64,000 bases of DNA. Source: Lutibaculum baratangense AMV1. Lineage in GTDB: Bacteria > Pseudomonadota > Alphaproteobacteria > Rhizobiales > Tepidamorphaceae. The stretch lies in the NCBI RefSeq assembly GCF_000496075.1, contig NZ_AWXZ01000044.1, positions 27,309 to 91,308 on the forward strand, given 5' to 3'. Positions 53,420 through 63,046 of the stretch are shown here, in pieces. The notes under the pieces are model-generated. The model worked only from the letters and a program-made list of their open reading frames with translations, ran no database searches and was not told the DNA's origin. Position numbers and translations under genes: made by a program. Within the stretch, counting starts at the first letter, position 1. Every line of letters begins with the position of its first letter.

Positions 53420-53863
53420 TCAGGTGATCGGCGCCAGAGGCATGGCGAGCTTGTCCGCCACGAGCGCGTCGAGCTCGGGGAGCAGCACGACGCTTTCCTG
53501 CTCGTTGGGGTCGGTGCGGGCGATCACGGCCGTGGCGGGGCGGTCGCCGAGATTGGCGGGCAGATGCGGCACCCCGGGCGGGATGTAGAACATCTCCCCC
53601 TCGCGCACGACGACGTGGTCCTCGAGCCGCGCGCCGTACCAGGTATGCGCCTCGCCGGCGATCATGTAGATCGCCGTCTCGTGGCTCTCGTGCATGTGGG
53701 CCTTCGCGCGGCCGCCGGGCGGAATCGTGAGGAGATGCATGCAGATGCCCGTCGATCCGACGGTCTCCGTGGCGATGCCCTCGAAATAGCTGAACCCCTG
53801 CTTGCCGTCATAGGTGCTGCCGGGCCGGATGACGCGGCAGGTCGGCTCGGGCGAACGGGTCAT
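53420..53863 (-). CDS. cupin-domain protein
   Basis: 147 aa single cupin. Metal-binding motif 1 is GGRAKAHMHESHETAIYMIAGE cut across HMHESHE, and motif 2 is GEMFYIPPGVPHLPANL. GAGGAG precedes ATG 53863. Cupins of this size include isomerases, dioxygenases and binding proteins; no specific role can be given. It converges on the amidohydrolase gene with 18 bp between and is divergent from upp. Confidence 0.85.
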   Translation of the reverse strand: MTRSPEPTCRVIRPGSTYDGKQGFSYFEGIATETVGSTGICMHLLTIPPGGRAKAHMHESHETAIYMIAGEAHTWYGARLEDHVVVREGEMFYIPPGVPHLPANLGDRPATAVIARTDPNEQESVVLLPELDALVADKLAMPLAPIT

Positions 53864-54087
53864 GGCGCGAACTCCTCGCAGTGCCGCGCGCGATGCGGCT
53901 CGAGACAGGATCGCGCCGGGTAGGCGCGATGGCAATGGCCTGGCAGCTCCGCGCCAACCGGCCGGGGCAGGGCGCTTCGGCGAAGCTCCCGCATCGCGCG
54001 TCCCTTCTGCCGTCGGGCCTCGTTTCGCTTGGCCATCTCAACTGCGCCCGCTATGACGCCTGAAACGTCCTTCGGAGAAGCAACCGC

Positions 54088-54717
<630 letters not shown>

Positions 54718-54757
54718 AGCTCCCACGACAGGGTCTCGGCGCGGCGGAGCACCCCGG

Positions 54758-55083
54758 ATGCAGAGCGAGATTCTGGAAGGCTACGCCACCGCAGGGCCGG
54801 AGCTTATCGCGCTCTATGAAGCGGTTCCTTCGGCCGAGATCTACGCGCTCGTGCGCGATCTGCTCCCGCCTGGTCCGGCGCGCGCCGCCGATATCGGTGC
54901 CGGCACCGGCCGCGCCTCGCCGCGCTGCTGGCGCCGACCGGGCTCCTGATCCTCTCGCTGCGCCACGGGCTGGCGCAGGCATCCGGCCTCCAGCTCCTGC
55001 GCCGCCGAGAGCGACAGTCGCTGCAGGAGGCGAACCGCGCGGAGGGCGTTCACTGGACGTGGCTCGCCTTCACGCGGAGGTGA
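54758..55083 (+). pseudogene. broken class I SAM-dependent methyltransferase, internal deletion and frameshift
   Basis: The N-terminal part (54758 to about 54907) reads MQSEILEGYATAGPELIALY through the SAM-binding loop AADIGAGTGR. The frame then changes: from about 54910 another frame reads LAALLAPTGLLILSLRHG and ends WTWLAFTRR at the TGA at 55081. In intact relatives about 80-90 residues (motifs II and III) separate these two pieces, so an internal deletion fused them out of frame. It cannot make a working methyltransferase. Confidence 0.75.
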
Positions 55084-55149
55084 CGGCGGCGTCTGCGGCG
55101 CGACCCAGACCGCTCGCCGCGAGCCCCCTGACACCGCCCCCATGAGTCG

Positions 55150-55165
55150 CATAAGATATATTATG
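55150..55165. promoter_or_regulatory. orphan operator-like palindrome
   Basis: CATAA-GATATA-TTATG is an AT-rich dyad in otherwise GC-rich DNA, between the broken methyltransferase and the convergent MBL gene. It looks like a regulator binding site (GntR-type sites can look like this), but no gene starts convincingly after it; the ORF beginning at the TTATGG has no recognisable product. It may be a remnant of a lost gene. Confidence 0.35.
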
Positions 55166-55202
55166 GAACGAAACGCAGTAGGGCGCCTGGATGGAGATGG
55201 AC

Positions 55203-56003
55203 CTATTCGGAGAGCGTCAGCCTCATCCCGTCATAGGCCGGCTCCACGTGTTCGGGCAGCTCGGCCTTCAGCGCGTTGTAGTCGAGGTCGTGATGGAGGT
55301 TCGTCAGGACGGCGCGGCGCGGCTTCAGCCGTTCGATCCAGGATAGCGCGTCGGCCACGGAGAAATGGCTGATGTGCTGCGAGTACCGGAGCGCGTCCAC
55401 GACGAACACGTCGAGGTTCTGGAGCAGCCTGGCGCTGCTCTCGGGGATGTGGCTCACGTCCGGCATGTAGGCGAGATCGCCGAAGCGGAACCCCAGGGCC
55501 GGCGTCGGGCCGTGCTCCACGGGAATGGGAAGCGCCTCGACGGAACCGCCCGGCCCTTCCACCAGCACTGCGTGCGGCGGCCGGATCTCCGCCATGTCGA
55601 GGATCGGCGGATACAGGCTGTCCGGCGGCGCCTCGAAACAGTAGCGGAACCGATCGAGCATCACGGCCCGCGTCGCATCCTCCATGTGGACGCGGATGCG
55701 CCGCCGGCCGTGGATGACGAGCGGTCTGAGGTCGTCGATCCCGTGTGTGTGGTCGGCGTGGTCGTGGCTGATGAGAACGCCGTCCAGCCGATCGACCTCG
55801 GCGGCCAGGAGCTGTTCGCGCAGATCCGGCCCGGTGTCGACCAGGACGCGCGTCGTGCCGCCGGCCCCGTGGCGCTCCACCAGCAGCGCGCAGCGGCGGC
55901 GCCGGTTCTTCGGCTCGGCGGGTTCGCAGGCTCCCCAGCCGGAACCGAGGCGGGGCACGCCGGCCGAGCTTCCGCAGCCGAGGATCGTCGCGACGAGGCT
56001 CAT
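55203..56003 (-). CDS. MBL-fold hydrolase, PhnP-like
   Basis: 266 aa metallo-beta-lactamase fold. Metal-binding motif ISHDHADHTHGIDDLR, later LAYMPDVSHIPESS and VLTNLHHDLDY. The start TILGCGSSAGVPRLG, with a CEPAEPKNRRRRCALLV loop, resembles PhnP/cyclic-phosphate phosphodiesterases. It overlaps the tatD stop (ATGA) and is the last gene of the dac-tmk-holB-metG-tatD-MBL run, the usual neighbourhood for this orthologue in rhizobia. Confidence 0.9.
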   Translation of the reverse strand: MSLVATILGCGSSAGVPRLGSGWGACEPAEPKNRRRRCALLVERHGAGGTTRVLVDTGPDLREQLLAAEVDRLDGVLISHDHADHTHGIDDLRPLVIHGRRRIRVHMEDATRAVMLDRFRYCFEAPPDSLYPPILDMAEIRPPHAVLVEGPGGSVEALPIPVEHGPTPALGFRFGDLAYMPDVSHIPESSARLLQNLDVFVVDALRYSQHISHFSVADALSWIERLKPRRAVLTNLHHDLDYNALKAELPEHVEPAYDGMRLTLSE

Positions 56004-56785
56004 TCCGGCCGGCTCACGGCCGGAAAGAGCCGGAAGAAGTTCTCGCTCGTGACGCGGTGGATCTCCTCCGGTGCGACGCCGCGCGTCTCCGCCAGCACGC
56101 GTGCCGTCTCGACGACGAAGGCCGGCTCGTTGCGCTTGCCCCGGTGCGGCATCGGCGCGAGATACGGCGCGTCCGTCTCGACGAGCAGCCGGTCCGCGGG
56201 GATGTCTGCCGCAATGGCCCGCAGCTCCTCGGAGCGCTTGAACGTCAGGATCCCCGAGAACGAGACGTAGAGCCCGAGCTCGACGCCGGCCTCCGCCAGT
56301 TCGCGCTTCGAGGAGAAGCAGTGAAGGATCGCGTCGAAGCGTCCCGCCGCCATCTCCTCGCGCAGGATCCTCGCCGTGTCGTCCTCCGCGTCGCGGCTGT
56401 GGATGACGAGCGGCAGCCCCGTCCGGCGCGCCGCCTCGATCTGGGTTCGGAAGCCGGCTTCCTGGTCCGCGCGCGGCGCGTTGTCGTAGAAGAAGTCGAG
56501 ACCCGCCTCCCCGATCGCCACGCATTTGGGATGCGCGGCGGCGGCCACATAGGCTTCGGGAAGAAGCTCGACCTCCTCGGAGGCATTGTGCGGGTGCGTG
56601 CCCGCCGAGCAGTAGACGTCGTCGTACCGCTCGGCGATGGCGCGAATCTCGTCGAAGCGCTTGAGCCTGGTCGAGATCGTCACGAGGCGCGTCACGCCCG
56701 CATCCCGGGCCCGCTGGACGACGTCGTCGAGCTCGGCCGCGAAGTCCGGGAAGTCGAGGTGGCAGTGGCTGTCGACGAGCGTCAC
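56000..56785 (-). CDS. tatD: TatD-family deoxyribonuclease/hydrolase
   Basis: 261 aa TIM-barrel metal hydrolase, 3'-5' DNase in studied members. Metal ligands: DSHCHLDF near the N-terminus, [30 protein letters not shown] and [10 protein letters not shown]. Start is GTG 56785, overlapping the metG stop as GTGA. Conserved partner of metG and holB. Confidence 0.95.
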   Translation of the reverse strand: MTLVDSHCHLDFPDFAAELDDVVQRARDAGVTRLVTISTRLKRFDEIRAIAERYDDVYCSAGTHPHNASEEVELLPEAYVAAAAHPKCVAIGEAGLDFFYDNAPRADQEAGFRTQIEAARRTGLPLVIHSRDAEDDTARILREEMAAGRFDAILHCFSSKRELAEAGVELGLYVSFSGILTFKRSEELRAIAADIPADRLLVETDAPYLAPMPHRGKRNEPAFVVETARVLAETRGVAPEEIHRVTSENFFRLFPAVSRPE

Positions 56786-58338
56786 GCCTGCCCCTCCGGG
56801 CGAGCCTCCACGTGGCGCGGGAAGATCGCGGTCGGGTTCGGAAGCGGCGCGCCGGGCTTCAAGCGGTGCCCCGAGCCGAGATGGACGAACTCGCGCTCGT
56901 CCTTCGGCGCCCCCACGAGGTCGAGAAGCTTCGCGGCGGCCTCCGGCGTGAACGGCTGGGCCAGGATCCCGACCTGCCGAAGCACCTCGGCGGTCACGTA
57001 GAGAATTGTCCTGAACCGCGCGTCGTCGGTCTTCCGGACGGCCCACGGCTCCTCGCCGGCGAAGTAGCGGTTCGCGTCTGCCACCACGCTCCAGGTTTCC
57101 GCAAGAACCGTATGAAGCGACTGCGTTTTCATCGCCTCGCGGGCCTTGCCGAACAGCGCGTCCGCGGCGGCCAGCATCGTCTCGTCCTGCGGCCGAAGCT
57201 CGCCCGGCTGCGGCACGACCGCATTGCAGTGCTTCGCCACCATCGAGAGCGAGCGCTGGGCCAGGTTGCCGAGGTCGTTCGCGAGATCCGCGTTGATCCG
57301 TGTCCCGATCGCCTCGGGGCTGTAGTTGCCGTCCTGGCCGAACGGCGCCTCGCGCAGGAAGAAGTAGCGCACCTGGTCGCGTCCGAAATGCTCGATCAGG
57401 TCGAACGGATCGATCACGTTGCCGACCGACTTCGACATCTTCTCGCCGCGGTTCAGCATGAAGCCGTGCGCGAAAACGCGTTTCGGCAGGTCGAGGCCGG
57501 CCGACATGAGGAAGGCCGGCCAGTAGACCGCGTGGAACCGCACGATGTCCTTGCCGATCACGTGCAGATCGGCCGGCCACCAGCGCTTGAAGCTCTCGCT
57601 CCCGGTGTCGGGATAGCCGACGCCCGTGATGTAGTTCGTCAGCGCGTCCACCCAGACATACATGACGTGGCTCTCGGCGCCGGGCACCTTCACGCCCCAG
57701 TCGAAGGTCGTCCGCGAGATCGAGAGATCCTGCAGGCCCGAACGCACGAAGCTCCGGACCTCGTTCAGCCGCTCGCGCGGCAGCACGAAGTCGGGGTTCT
57801 TCTCGTAGTGGTCGAGCAGCGGCTGCTCGAACTTCGAGAGGCGGAAGAAGTAGCTGTCCTCCTCGGTCCACTCGACCGGCGTGCCCTGCGGCCCCCGCCG
57901 CACGCCGTCCTCGCCGACGACCGTCTCGGTCTCGGCGTAATAGGCCTCGTCGCGCACCGAGTACCAGCCGGCATAGGTCGACGGATAGATGTCGCCGGCA
58001 TCGACCATCTTCTGCCAGATCGCCTGGCTCGCGGCGTGGTGGCGCGGCTCCGTCGTGCGGATGAAGTCGTCGTTCGTGCAGCCGAGCGCCTCGACCATGC
58101 GCTTGAACACGGGCGTGTTCCGGTCGGCGAGCTCGCGCACGCTGATGCCCTGCTTCTCCGCCGTCTGCACCATCTTCAGGCCGTGCTCGTCCACCCCGGT
58201 CAGGAAGTAGACGTCGTGCCCGTCGAGCCGCATGAAGCGCGCGATCGCATCCGTCGCCATCGCTTCGTAGGCGTGGCCGATATGGGGCGTGCCGTTCGGA
58301 TAGGAGATCGCGGTGGTGATGTAGAACTTGGGCTTCAT
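56782..58338 (-). CDS. metG: methionyl-tRNA synthetase
   Basis: Charges tRNA-Met. 518 aa. HIGH motif is PHIGHA (18-23) and KMSKS is at 300-304. The connective insert (about 118-165) has no cysteines, so it is the zinc-free form usual in alphaproteobacteria and mitochondria, and the C-terminal dimerisation extension of E. coli MetG is absent. ATG overlaps the holB stop (ATGA). Confidence 0.97.
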   Translation of the reverse strand: MKPKFYITTAISYPNGTPHIGHAYEAMATDAIARFMRLDGHDVYFLTGVDEHGLKMVQTAEKQGISVRELADRNTPVFKRMVEALGCTNDDFIRTTEPRHHAASQAIWQKMVDAGDIYPSTYAGWYSVRDEAYYAETETVVGEDGVRRGPQGTPVEWTEEDSYFFRLSKFEQPLLDHYEKNPDFVLPRERLNEVRSFVRSGLQDLSISRTTFDWGVKVPGAESHVMYVWVDALTNYITGVGYPDTGSESFKRWWPADLHVIGKDIVRFHAVYWPAFLMSAGLDLPKRVFAHGFMLNRGEKMSKSVGNVIDPFDLIEHFGRDQVRYFFLREAPFGQDGNYSPEAIGTRINADLANDLGNLAQRSLSMVAKHCNAVVPQPGELRPQDETMLAAADALFGKAREAMKTQSLHTVLAETWSVVADANRYFAGEEPWAVRKTDDARFRTILYVTAEVLRQVGILAQPFTPEAAAKLLDLVGAPKDEREFVHLGSGHRLKPGAPLPNPTAIFPRHVEARPEGQA

Positions 58339-59387
58339 GGCTCGGCCGGTGTGGAAGCGCGGGCCCTCGCCTCGCCGGCCGCGCACTCGCTGAGCGCATG
58401 GAAGACGCCGAGAAACGTCTGCGTCCGGTCGAGATTGAGGATTTCCGCCTGCGCGAATGCGTGCTCGACCTTCTCCCACACCTCCGACCAGGGTGCAAGC
58501 GCACCCGCAGAAGCGCCCTCCTCCGCCCGCCGGCGCACGCGGCCGGCAATCCAGTCGAGCACGATGCCCCGCGCGAGGAGGAAGGCCTCCCGGTCGCGCC
58601 TCCCATATCTCTCGGCGAAGCCGAGGATCTGGCGCGGCTGTGTGCGCGGCAGGCCGTCGAGGATCGCCGTGAGCTGGCCGAGCATGCCGTCCTCCTCCTG
58701 CTCCACGAGCCGGCGGGCACGGCCCGGGCTGCCGTTCGACAGGGCGACGAGCCGGTCGAGGTCGCCCTCGACGTCGGGCAGCGCGGCCCGCATCGCCTCG
58801 TCGGTGAGCGGATTGAGCCTCAGCCTGCGGCAGCGCGAGCGTATCGTCGGGAGGAGGCGGCCCGCCTGGTGGGCGACGACGAGGAAGATCGTGTCGCCGG
58901 GCGGCTCCTCGAGCATCTTCAGGAGGGCGTTCGCCGAGGCGCGGTTTAGGTCGTCGGCCGCGTCGACGATCACGATGCGCCAGCCTTCCCCACCCGCCGT
59001 GCCGCCGAGGAACTGGCCGAGCCGGCGAACCTGGTCGACCGGGATGACGGTTGCGGTCGGCTTGCCCTTGTCGTCGCGGGGGCGCTCGAGGACGAAGAGG
59101 TTGGGGTGCACGCGGGAGGAGACCTGCCGCGCCACCGGCGCGTCTGGGGAGACCGAAAGGTCGGTGGCCGCATGGATCTCCGGATCCTCGGGTCGGGGAT
59201 GCGCGAGGAGGAACCGCGCGAACCGGTAGGCGAGCGTCGCCTTGCCGACGCCCTCCGGGCCATCGAGCAGCCAGGCATGATGCAGCCGGCGTTCCCGGTA
59301 CGCATCGAGCAGCCACAGCTCCGCCTCGGCGTGTCCGACGAGATGATGCGTCGCCTCGGGTGGCATCCCGGCGCTCTCAGCCGTCAT
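58335..59387 (-). CDS. holB: DNA polymerase III subunit delta'
   Basis: 350 aa clamp-loader subunit. AAA+ fold with a P-loop-like [44 protein letters not shown] and the SRC motif TIRSRCRRL; delta' proteins themselves do not hydrolyse ATP. The start at 59387 lies 11 nt inside the end of tmk, so translation is probably coupled; a methionine seven codons in (59366) is an alternative. Confidence 0.94.
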   Translation of the reverse strand: MTAESAGMPPEATHHLVGHAEAELWLLDAYRERRLHHAWLLDGPEGVGKATLAYRFARFLLAHPRPEDPEIHAATDLSVSPDAPVARQVSSRVHPNLFVLERPRDDKGKPTATVIPVDQVRRLGQFLGGTAGGEGWRIVIVDAADDLNRASANALLKMLEEPPGDTIFLVVAHQAGRLLPTIRSRCRRLRLNPLTDEAMRAALPDVEGDLDRLVALSNGSPGRARRLVEQEEDGMLGQLTAILDGLPRTQPRQILGFAERYGRRDREAFLLARGIVLDWIAGRVRRRAEEGASAGALAPWSEVWEKVEHAFAQAEILNLDRTQTFLGVFHALSECAAGEARARASTPAEP

Positions 59388-60048
59388 CGGTCCCGCTCCG
59401 CTCCTTCAGGCCGAGCCTCGAGGCGACGGCCCGCCAGACGAGCTCCGCCACCTCGTCCGCGTCGCCGTCTGCCGCGACGACGACGCAGCGCTCCGGCTCC
59501 GCCCTCGCCCGGGCCAGGAACACCTCCCGCACCCGCCTGTGATAATCGAGGTCGGCATCCTCGAACCGGTCGCGCAGGAACTTCGCCTCGGCCTTCGTCT
59601 GCTTCCGGGCGCGCCCGAGCCCCGTCTCGACGTCGAGGTCGAGCACGACCGTGAGGTCGGGACGGGTGTCCGAGAGGACGATCTCCTCCATCGCCTGGAG
59701 CAGCCCTTCGTCGACCGTGCACGATGCGCCCTGATAGGCACGGGTGGAATCGTGGAAGCGGTCGGACAGCACCCACCGCCCCTCCTCCAGCGCCGGCAGG
59801 ATGACGTGACGCAGGTGGTCGTCGCGGGCGACGTTCATCAGCAGCGCCTCGGCGAAGGCGCCGTATTCGGAGACCCGGCCGGAGAGGACGGCGTGCCGGA
59901 TGAGCTCCGCCCCTTGCGTGCCGCCGGGCTCCCGCGTCTCGAGCACCTCGATCCCGAGGCCGCGCAGCCGCGCCGCCAACCGCCGCAGCTGGGTCGACTT
60001 GCCCGTGCCCTCGCCGCCCTCGAAGGTGATGAAACGTCCGCGTGCCAT
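59377..60048 (-). CDS. tmk: thymidylate kinase
   Basis: Phosphorylates dTMP to dTDP. 223 aa. P-loop FEGGEGTGKSTQLRRL (8-19 core), the DR motif VLSDRFHDSTRAYQG, and the lid region RFEDADLDYHRRVRE. Lies between dac (10 bp) and holB (11-nt overlap). Confidence 0.97.
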   Translation of the reverse strand: MARGRFITFEGGEGTGKSTQLRRLAARLRGLGIEVLETREPGGTQGAELIRHAVLSGRVSEYGAFAEALLMNVARDDHLRHVILPALEEGRWVLSDRFHDSTRAYQGASCTVDEGLLQAMEEIVLSDTRPDLTVVLDLDVETGLGRARKQTKAEAKFLRDRFEDADLDYHRRVREVFLARARAEPERCVVVAADGDADEVAELVWRAVASRLGLKERSGTDDG

Positions 60049-60057
60049 GGCCGCTTT

Positions 60058-61305
60058 CTAACGCGCGGCTGAGGCCGCCTCCACACCGGAATGGACGAGG
60101 CCGATCATCAGTTCGACGGCCGCATCGAAAGCGCGCTGGTAGAGCGCGCCCTGGGAAACGCCCTCGATCGTGTGAAGGGGGATCTCCGCGACGACCGTGT
60201 CGCCGTCCACGACGCGCAGCACCGCGACCTCGGCGCCTTCCTCGACCGGAGCGGCGAGCGGACCGACATAGGCGATGCGGGCACGGACCGCGTCGCGTTG
60301 CCCCTTGGGCAGGAGGACCTCGATCGGCCTGCGTCCCGCCAGCCGCACCTTGCCCTTGGCTCCGCCGAACACGCCGATCTCGCCGACGACCTCGCCGGCG
60401 TTGAACAGACGCACCTTCTCGAAGCCGCGGAAGCCCCAGAGGATCAGCTTCTGCACCTCGGAGAGCCTGGCGCTGGCGTTCGGCAGCCCATGGACCGCCA
60501 GGACCAGGCGCTGCCCCTTGTCGACGGCGGACGCGACCATCCCGAAGCCCGTGCCCTCGTGGAAGGCCGGGATGAGCCCGTCCGCTCCGATCGGCAGCCC
60601 GATGACGGGATTGCGGTTCGTCTGGCGGATGTTGTTCCAGGTGAATTCCGGCTCGGAGAAGATCCCGTAGAGGTCGGGATAGGTCTCGATGATGTGGATC
60701 GTCAGCTTGACGAGGTCGCGCATGGAGGCCGCGCCCGTCTCCCCGTCCGGGCCCGCGAGGCCGCTCGCATTGACGAAGCGCATGGTCTCGAGGCCGAGTT
60801 CCCTCGCCCGCTCGTTCATGAGCTCGGCGAAGGCCGCCTCCGATCCGGCCATGCCCTCGCCGATGGCGATGGCGGCGTCGTTCGCCTGCTGCACCATGAT
60901 GCCGCGCAGCAGGTTCGAGACCTCGACGGTGGAGTTGACCTTGGCGAACATCGTGGCGGTGCGGGCGGGCGCACCGCCGGTGCGCCAGGCATGCTCGCTG
61001 ACGACCAGCGTCTCGTCGAGCGAGAGCCTCCCGTTGGCGATCGCGTCGAAGGCGATCTCGAGCGTCATGAGCTTCGCCATGCTCGCCGGCGCCACGGGCA
61101 CGTCCGCACTCTTGGAGAGCAGGACGGTCCCCGTCCCCATGTCGACGAGATAGGCGTGTTCGGCCGACGTTTCGAACGCCGCCGCATGGGCGGGCCCGAG
61201 CGGCGCGAACGCCGCGACCGATATGGCGACGCAGATGGTGACGCCTCGCGCGAAGCGCTTGCGCCACCTCGTCAGTGCGGGGCGCAGCCGAGACATAGCC
61301 GCCAT
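60058..61305 (-). CDS. D-alanyl-D-alanine carboxypeptidase homologue lacking SxN serine and KTG motif
   Basis: 415 aa member of the S11 penicillin-binding (DacC/DacF) family, with a signal peptide (after ITCVAISVAAFAPLGPAHA-like core). The nucleophile motif S75-M-A-K78 is intact, but the SxN motif reads Q140-A-N142 instead of S-x-N, and the KTG box, expected in GADGLKTGHT, reads GADGLIPAFH (I245-P246-A247). Both losses are at the DNA level in a healthy frame. It is probably a non-catalytic wall protein or an altered peptidase. Starts at 61296 or 61356 are possible. Adjacent to rlpA and tmk, the standard rhizobial site for dac. Confidence 0.88.
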   Translation of the reverse strand: MAAMSRLRPALTRWRKRFARGVTICVAISVAAFAPLGPAHAAAFETSAEHAYLVDMGTGTVLLSKSADVPVAPASMAKLMTLEIAFDAIANGRLSLDETLVVSEHAWRTGGAPARTATMFAKVNSTVEVSNLLRGIMVQQANDAAIAIGEGMAGSEAAFAELMNERARELGLETMRFVNASGLAGPDGETGAASMRDLVKLTIHIIETYPDLYGIFSEPEFTWNNIRQTNRNPVIGLPIGADGLIPAFHEGTGFGMVASAVDKGQRLVLAVHGLPNASARLSEVQKLILWGFRGFEKVRLFNAGEVVGEIGVFGGAKGKVRLAGRRPIEVLLPKGQRDAVRARIAYVGPLAAPVEEGAEVAVLRVVDGDTVVAEIPLHTIEGVSQGALYQRAFDAAVELMIGLVHSGVEAASAAR

Positions 61306-61412
61306 GTTTCGCTCGTCGTTAAGCCGTTGAGCGAATGTGATAGCAAGCTCCTGCACGCCGGTAAAGAAAGCGCCACCGACCGTTCATCTCGGGCGAAAGG
61401 CCAGGGCCGTTC

Positions 61413-62228
61413 TCAGGACCCGTCGAAGACGGCGAAGGCGCGCTCGACGACGTTCCGCCCCGTCACCGTCACGGGCTGATAGCCGGAAATCGAGGAGAAG
61501 CTCCGCATGGCGTCCGCATCCGGCCCGCCGGTCGCGGCCCAGGCGAGGCTCGGAACCGCAGCGGGAACGTCCGGCTGCTGCGTCGCCTGCCCCTCCCCGG
61601 CCGCCGGGGCGCCGGACGCCACCATGGTCGGCGCCACGCCATCGTCCCCGTTGCGGACGGTGGTCGTGAGCCAGGAATCATCTCCGTCGGAGGGCGCGAG
61701 GCCGACGAACTGCACCCGAACGTCCGCTGCCCCGTCCTGCTTGAAGCCGAGCACCTCGGCGGTCTTGGCGGAGACGTCGATCAGACGCCCGTGGGCGAAC
61801 GGGCCGCGATCGTTGAGCCGGACGACGACGGAGCGTCCGTTCTCCAGGTTCGTGACGCGGGCGTAGGAAGGCAGAGGAAGTGTCGGGTGCGCCGCCGAGA
61901 GCCCTGCCATGTCGAACACCTCGCCGTTGGCGGTCTGCTTCCCGTGGAAGTCCCGCCCGTACCACGAGGCGCGCCCGGTCTTGTCGTAGCTCGGATCTTC
62001 GGCGGGCGTATACCACTTGCCGGCGACCTTGTAGGGCTTGCCGACCTTGTAGGTGCCGTCGGCCTCGGCGATCGGGCCCGTCGTGAAGAGGGGGTCGCTC
62101 GCCGCGTATCCGAGCTTGGGATCCACCTTGGCGGTCGTGCTGCCGTTGCAGGCGGTCAGCATCAGCGCCCCGGTCAGTGCGAAGCCGGCACATGCGATGC
62201 GCCGGAATGGGTTGGCTGCCCCTTGCAA
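61413..62228 (-). CDS. rlpA: RlpA-like septal ring lipoprotein/transglycosylase
   Basis: 271 aa. Lipoprotein signal ending in LTAC with C27 as lipidated residue. The double-psi beta-barrel RlpA domain spans about 85-180: GRASWYGRDFHGKQTANGEVFD, ARVTNLENGRSVVVRLNDRGPF and RLIDVSAKTAEVLGF. The C-terminal SPOR domain of classical RlpA is missing; the tail is low-complexity. It binds or cleaves denuded glycan strands in characterised members. Just upstream of dac, 108 bp apart. Confidence 0.92.
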   Translation of the reverse strand: MQGAANPFRRIACAGFALTGALMLTACNGSTTAKVDPKLGYAASDPLFTTGPIAEADGTYKVGKPYKVAGKWYTPAEDPSYDKTGRASWYGRDFHGKQTANGEVFDMAGLSAAHPTLPLPSYARVTNLENGRSVVVRLNDRGPFAHGRLIDVSAKTAEVLGFKQDGAADVRVQFVGLAPSDGDDSWLTTTVRNGDDGVAPTMVASGAPAAGEGQATQQPDVPAAVPSLAWAATGGPDADAMRSFSSISGYQPVTVTGRNVVERAFAVFDGS

Positions 62229-62567
62229 GCGCCCGTCCCTCTCGTGTCTACGACGCCGCCGCCCTCGTCGGCCGCCGCCTCACGCTCCGTGGCGAAAGGA
62301 AGGCGGGTCCGTGGCGACCGCGCGCATCCGTCTCCCGACCGGCCGGCTCTGCCGCCGCCCTCGACCCGGGCTCGGATGGATCCCCGTCTGAAGGCCCTGT
62401 CCGCATTATCCCCTAGCGGGTCCAGGACCGCGTGTCATAGATCCAGCCGAAATCGGACCAAAAAGTGGCGCGAAGTGGTGCGGCGGCGCAACACTTCCGG
62501 ACTTCCTGCCCAGGGACGAGCCGGGATTGCAGCAGAAGCCCGCTTGCGCCATGGTGCGCCCCGCGCG
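62229..62567. other. non-coding stretch between rlpA and tRNA-Ser
   Basis: I see no gene here. It should contain the promoter of rlpA (reading left) and of the tRNA gene (reading right). No repeat or hairpin stands out. The base composition is slightly less extreme near 62400-62480 than in the flanks. Confidence 0.6.
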
Positions 62568-62657
62568 GGAGGAGTGGCCGAGTGGTTGAAGGCACCGGTC
62601 TTGAAAACCGGCAGGCGGGCAACCGTCTCGTGGGTTCGAATCCCACCTCCTCCGCCA
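62568..62657 (+). tRNA. tRNA-Ser (anticodon TGA)
   Basis: 90 nt with encoded CCA. Acceptor arms GGAGGAG (62568-62574) and CTCCTCC (62647-62653) pair fully, discriminator G, then CCA. Anticodon stem CCGGT/ACCGG frames the loop CTTGAAA with anticodon TGA at 62602-62604. The variable arm is long, as in class II tRNA-Ser, and the T-arm reads GTGGGTTCGAATCCCAC. It decodes UCA and related serine codons. Confidence 0.97.
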
Positions 62658-62682
62658 CATTCAGACACTAAATCCGTCCAAG

Positions 62683-62704
62683 GGCCCCGAGTGGGGCCTT
62701 TTTT
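62683..62704 (+). terminator. rho-independent terminator after tRNA-Ser
   Basis: GGCCCC (62683-62688), loop GAGT, GGGGCC (62693-62698), then TTTTTT (62699-62704). It ends the tRNA transcript 25 bp after the CCA. Confidence 0.9.
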
Positions 62705-63046
62705 CTTCTTGTTTCAAAGGGCGTTGGCCGCGCCATCCCCCTTCGGAGACTGGGTGCTTGACGTCGAATGGGTCTCCGAATGGCCTGTGTCTCTCTTCGA
62801 GCGCCCCTCGACGGTCACGGGACGGCGTAAGACATCCTCGTATTTCCAATGGGTTGCCGCGGTCATGGGGTCGCCCCGTTCGCGAGATAATCCGGTGACA
62901 GAGACCGACACGAAGGCGCAGGGCGGTCAGAAGGACGGCTTCGTGGCGGCCGATCCCCAAAACAGGCGGCAGCGTTCAATGCGAGCCAGGACCCTGCCGG
63001 AAGTCTCTGATGACAAACAGACTTCGCGCCCATAGCCTGGGCCGCA
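62705..63046. other. stretch without a convincing gene after the tRNA-Ser terminator
   Basis: Open frames of 65-100 codons exist on the minus strand (62661-62960, 62714-62911), but their products show no recognisable motif and their codon use is unlike the neighbours. I found no copy of the tRNA 3' end that would mark an attachment site. Confidence 0.5.

Noticed and set aside
55142..55372. 76-codon plus-strand frame starting at the AT-rich dyad
   Set aside because: It runs antisense into the MBL gene and has no recognisable sequence.
56782..58338. Loss of the zinc site in MetG as a defect
   Set aside because: The cysteine-free connective insert is normal for the alphaproteobacterial and mitochondrial form of MetRS.
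59384..61267. 627-codon minus-strand frame
   Set aside because: Out-of-frame shadow of dac and tmk on the same strand.
62714..62911. 65-codon minus-strand frame after the tRNA
   Set aside because: No motif, unusual composition, no ribosome site; kept only as part of the unassigned stretch.
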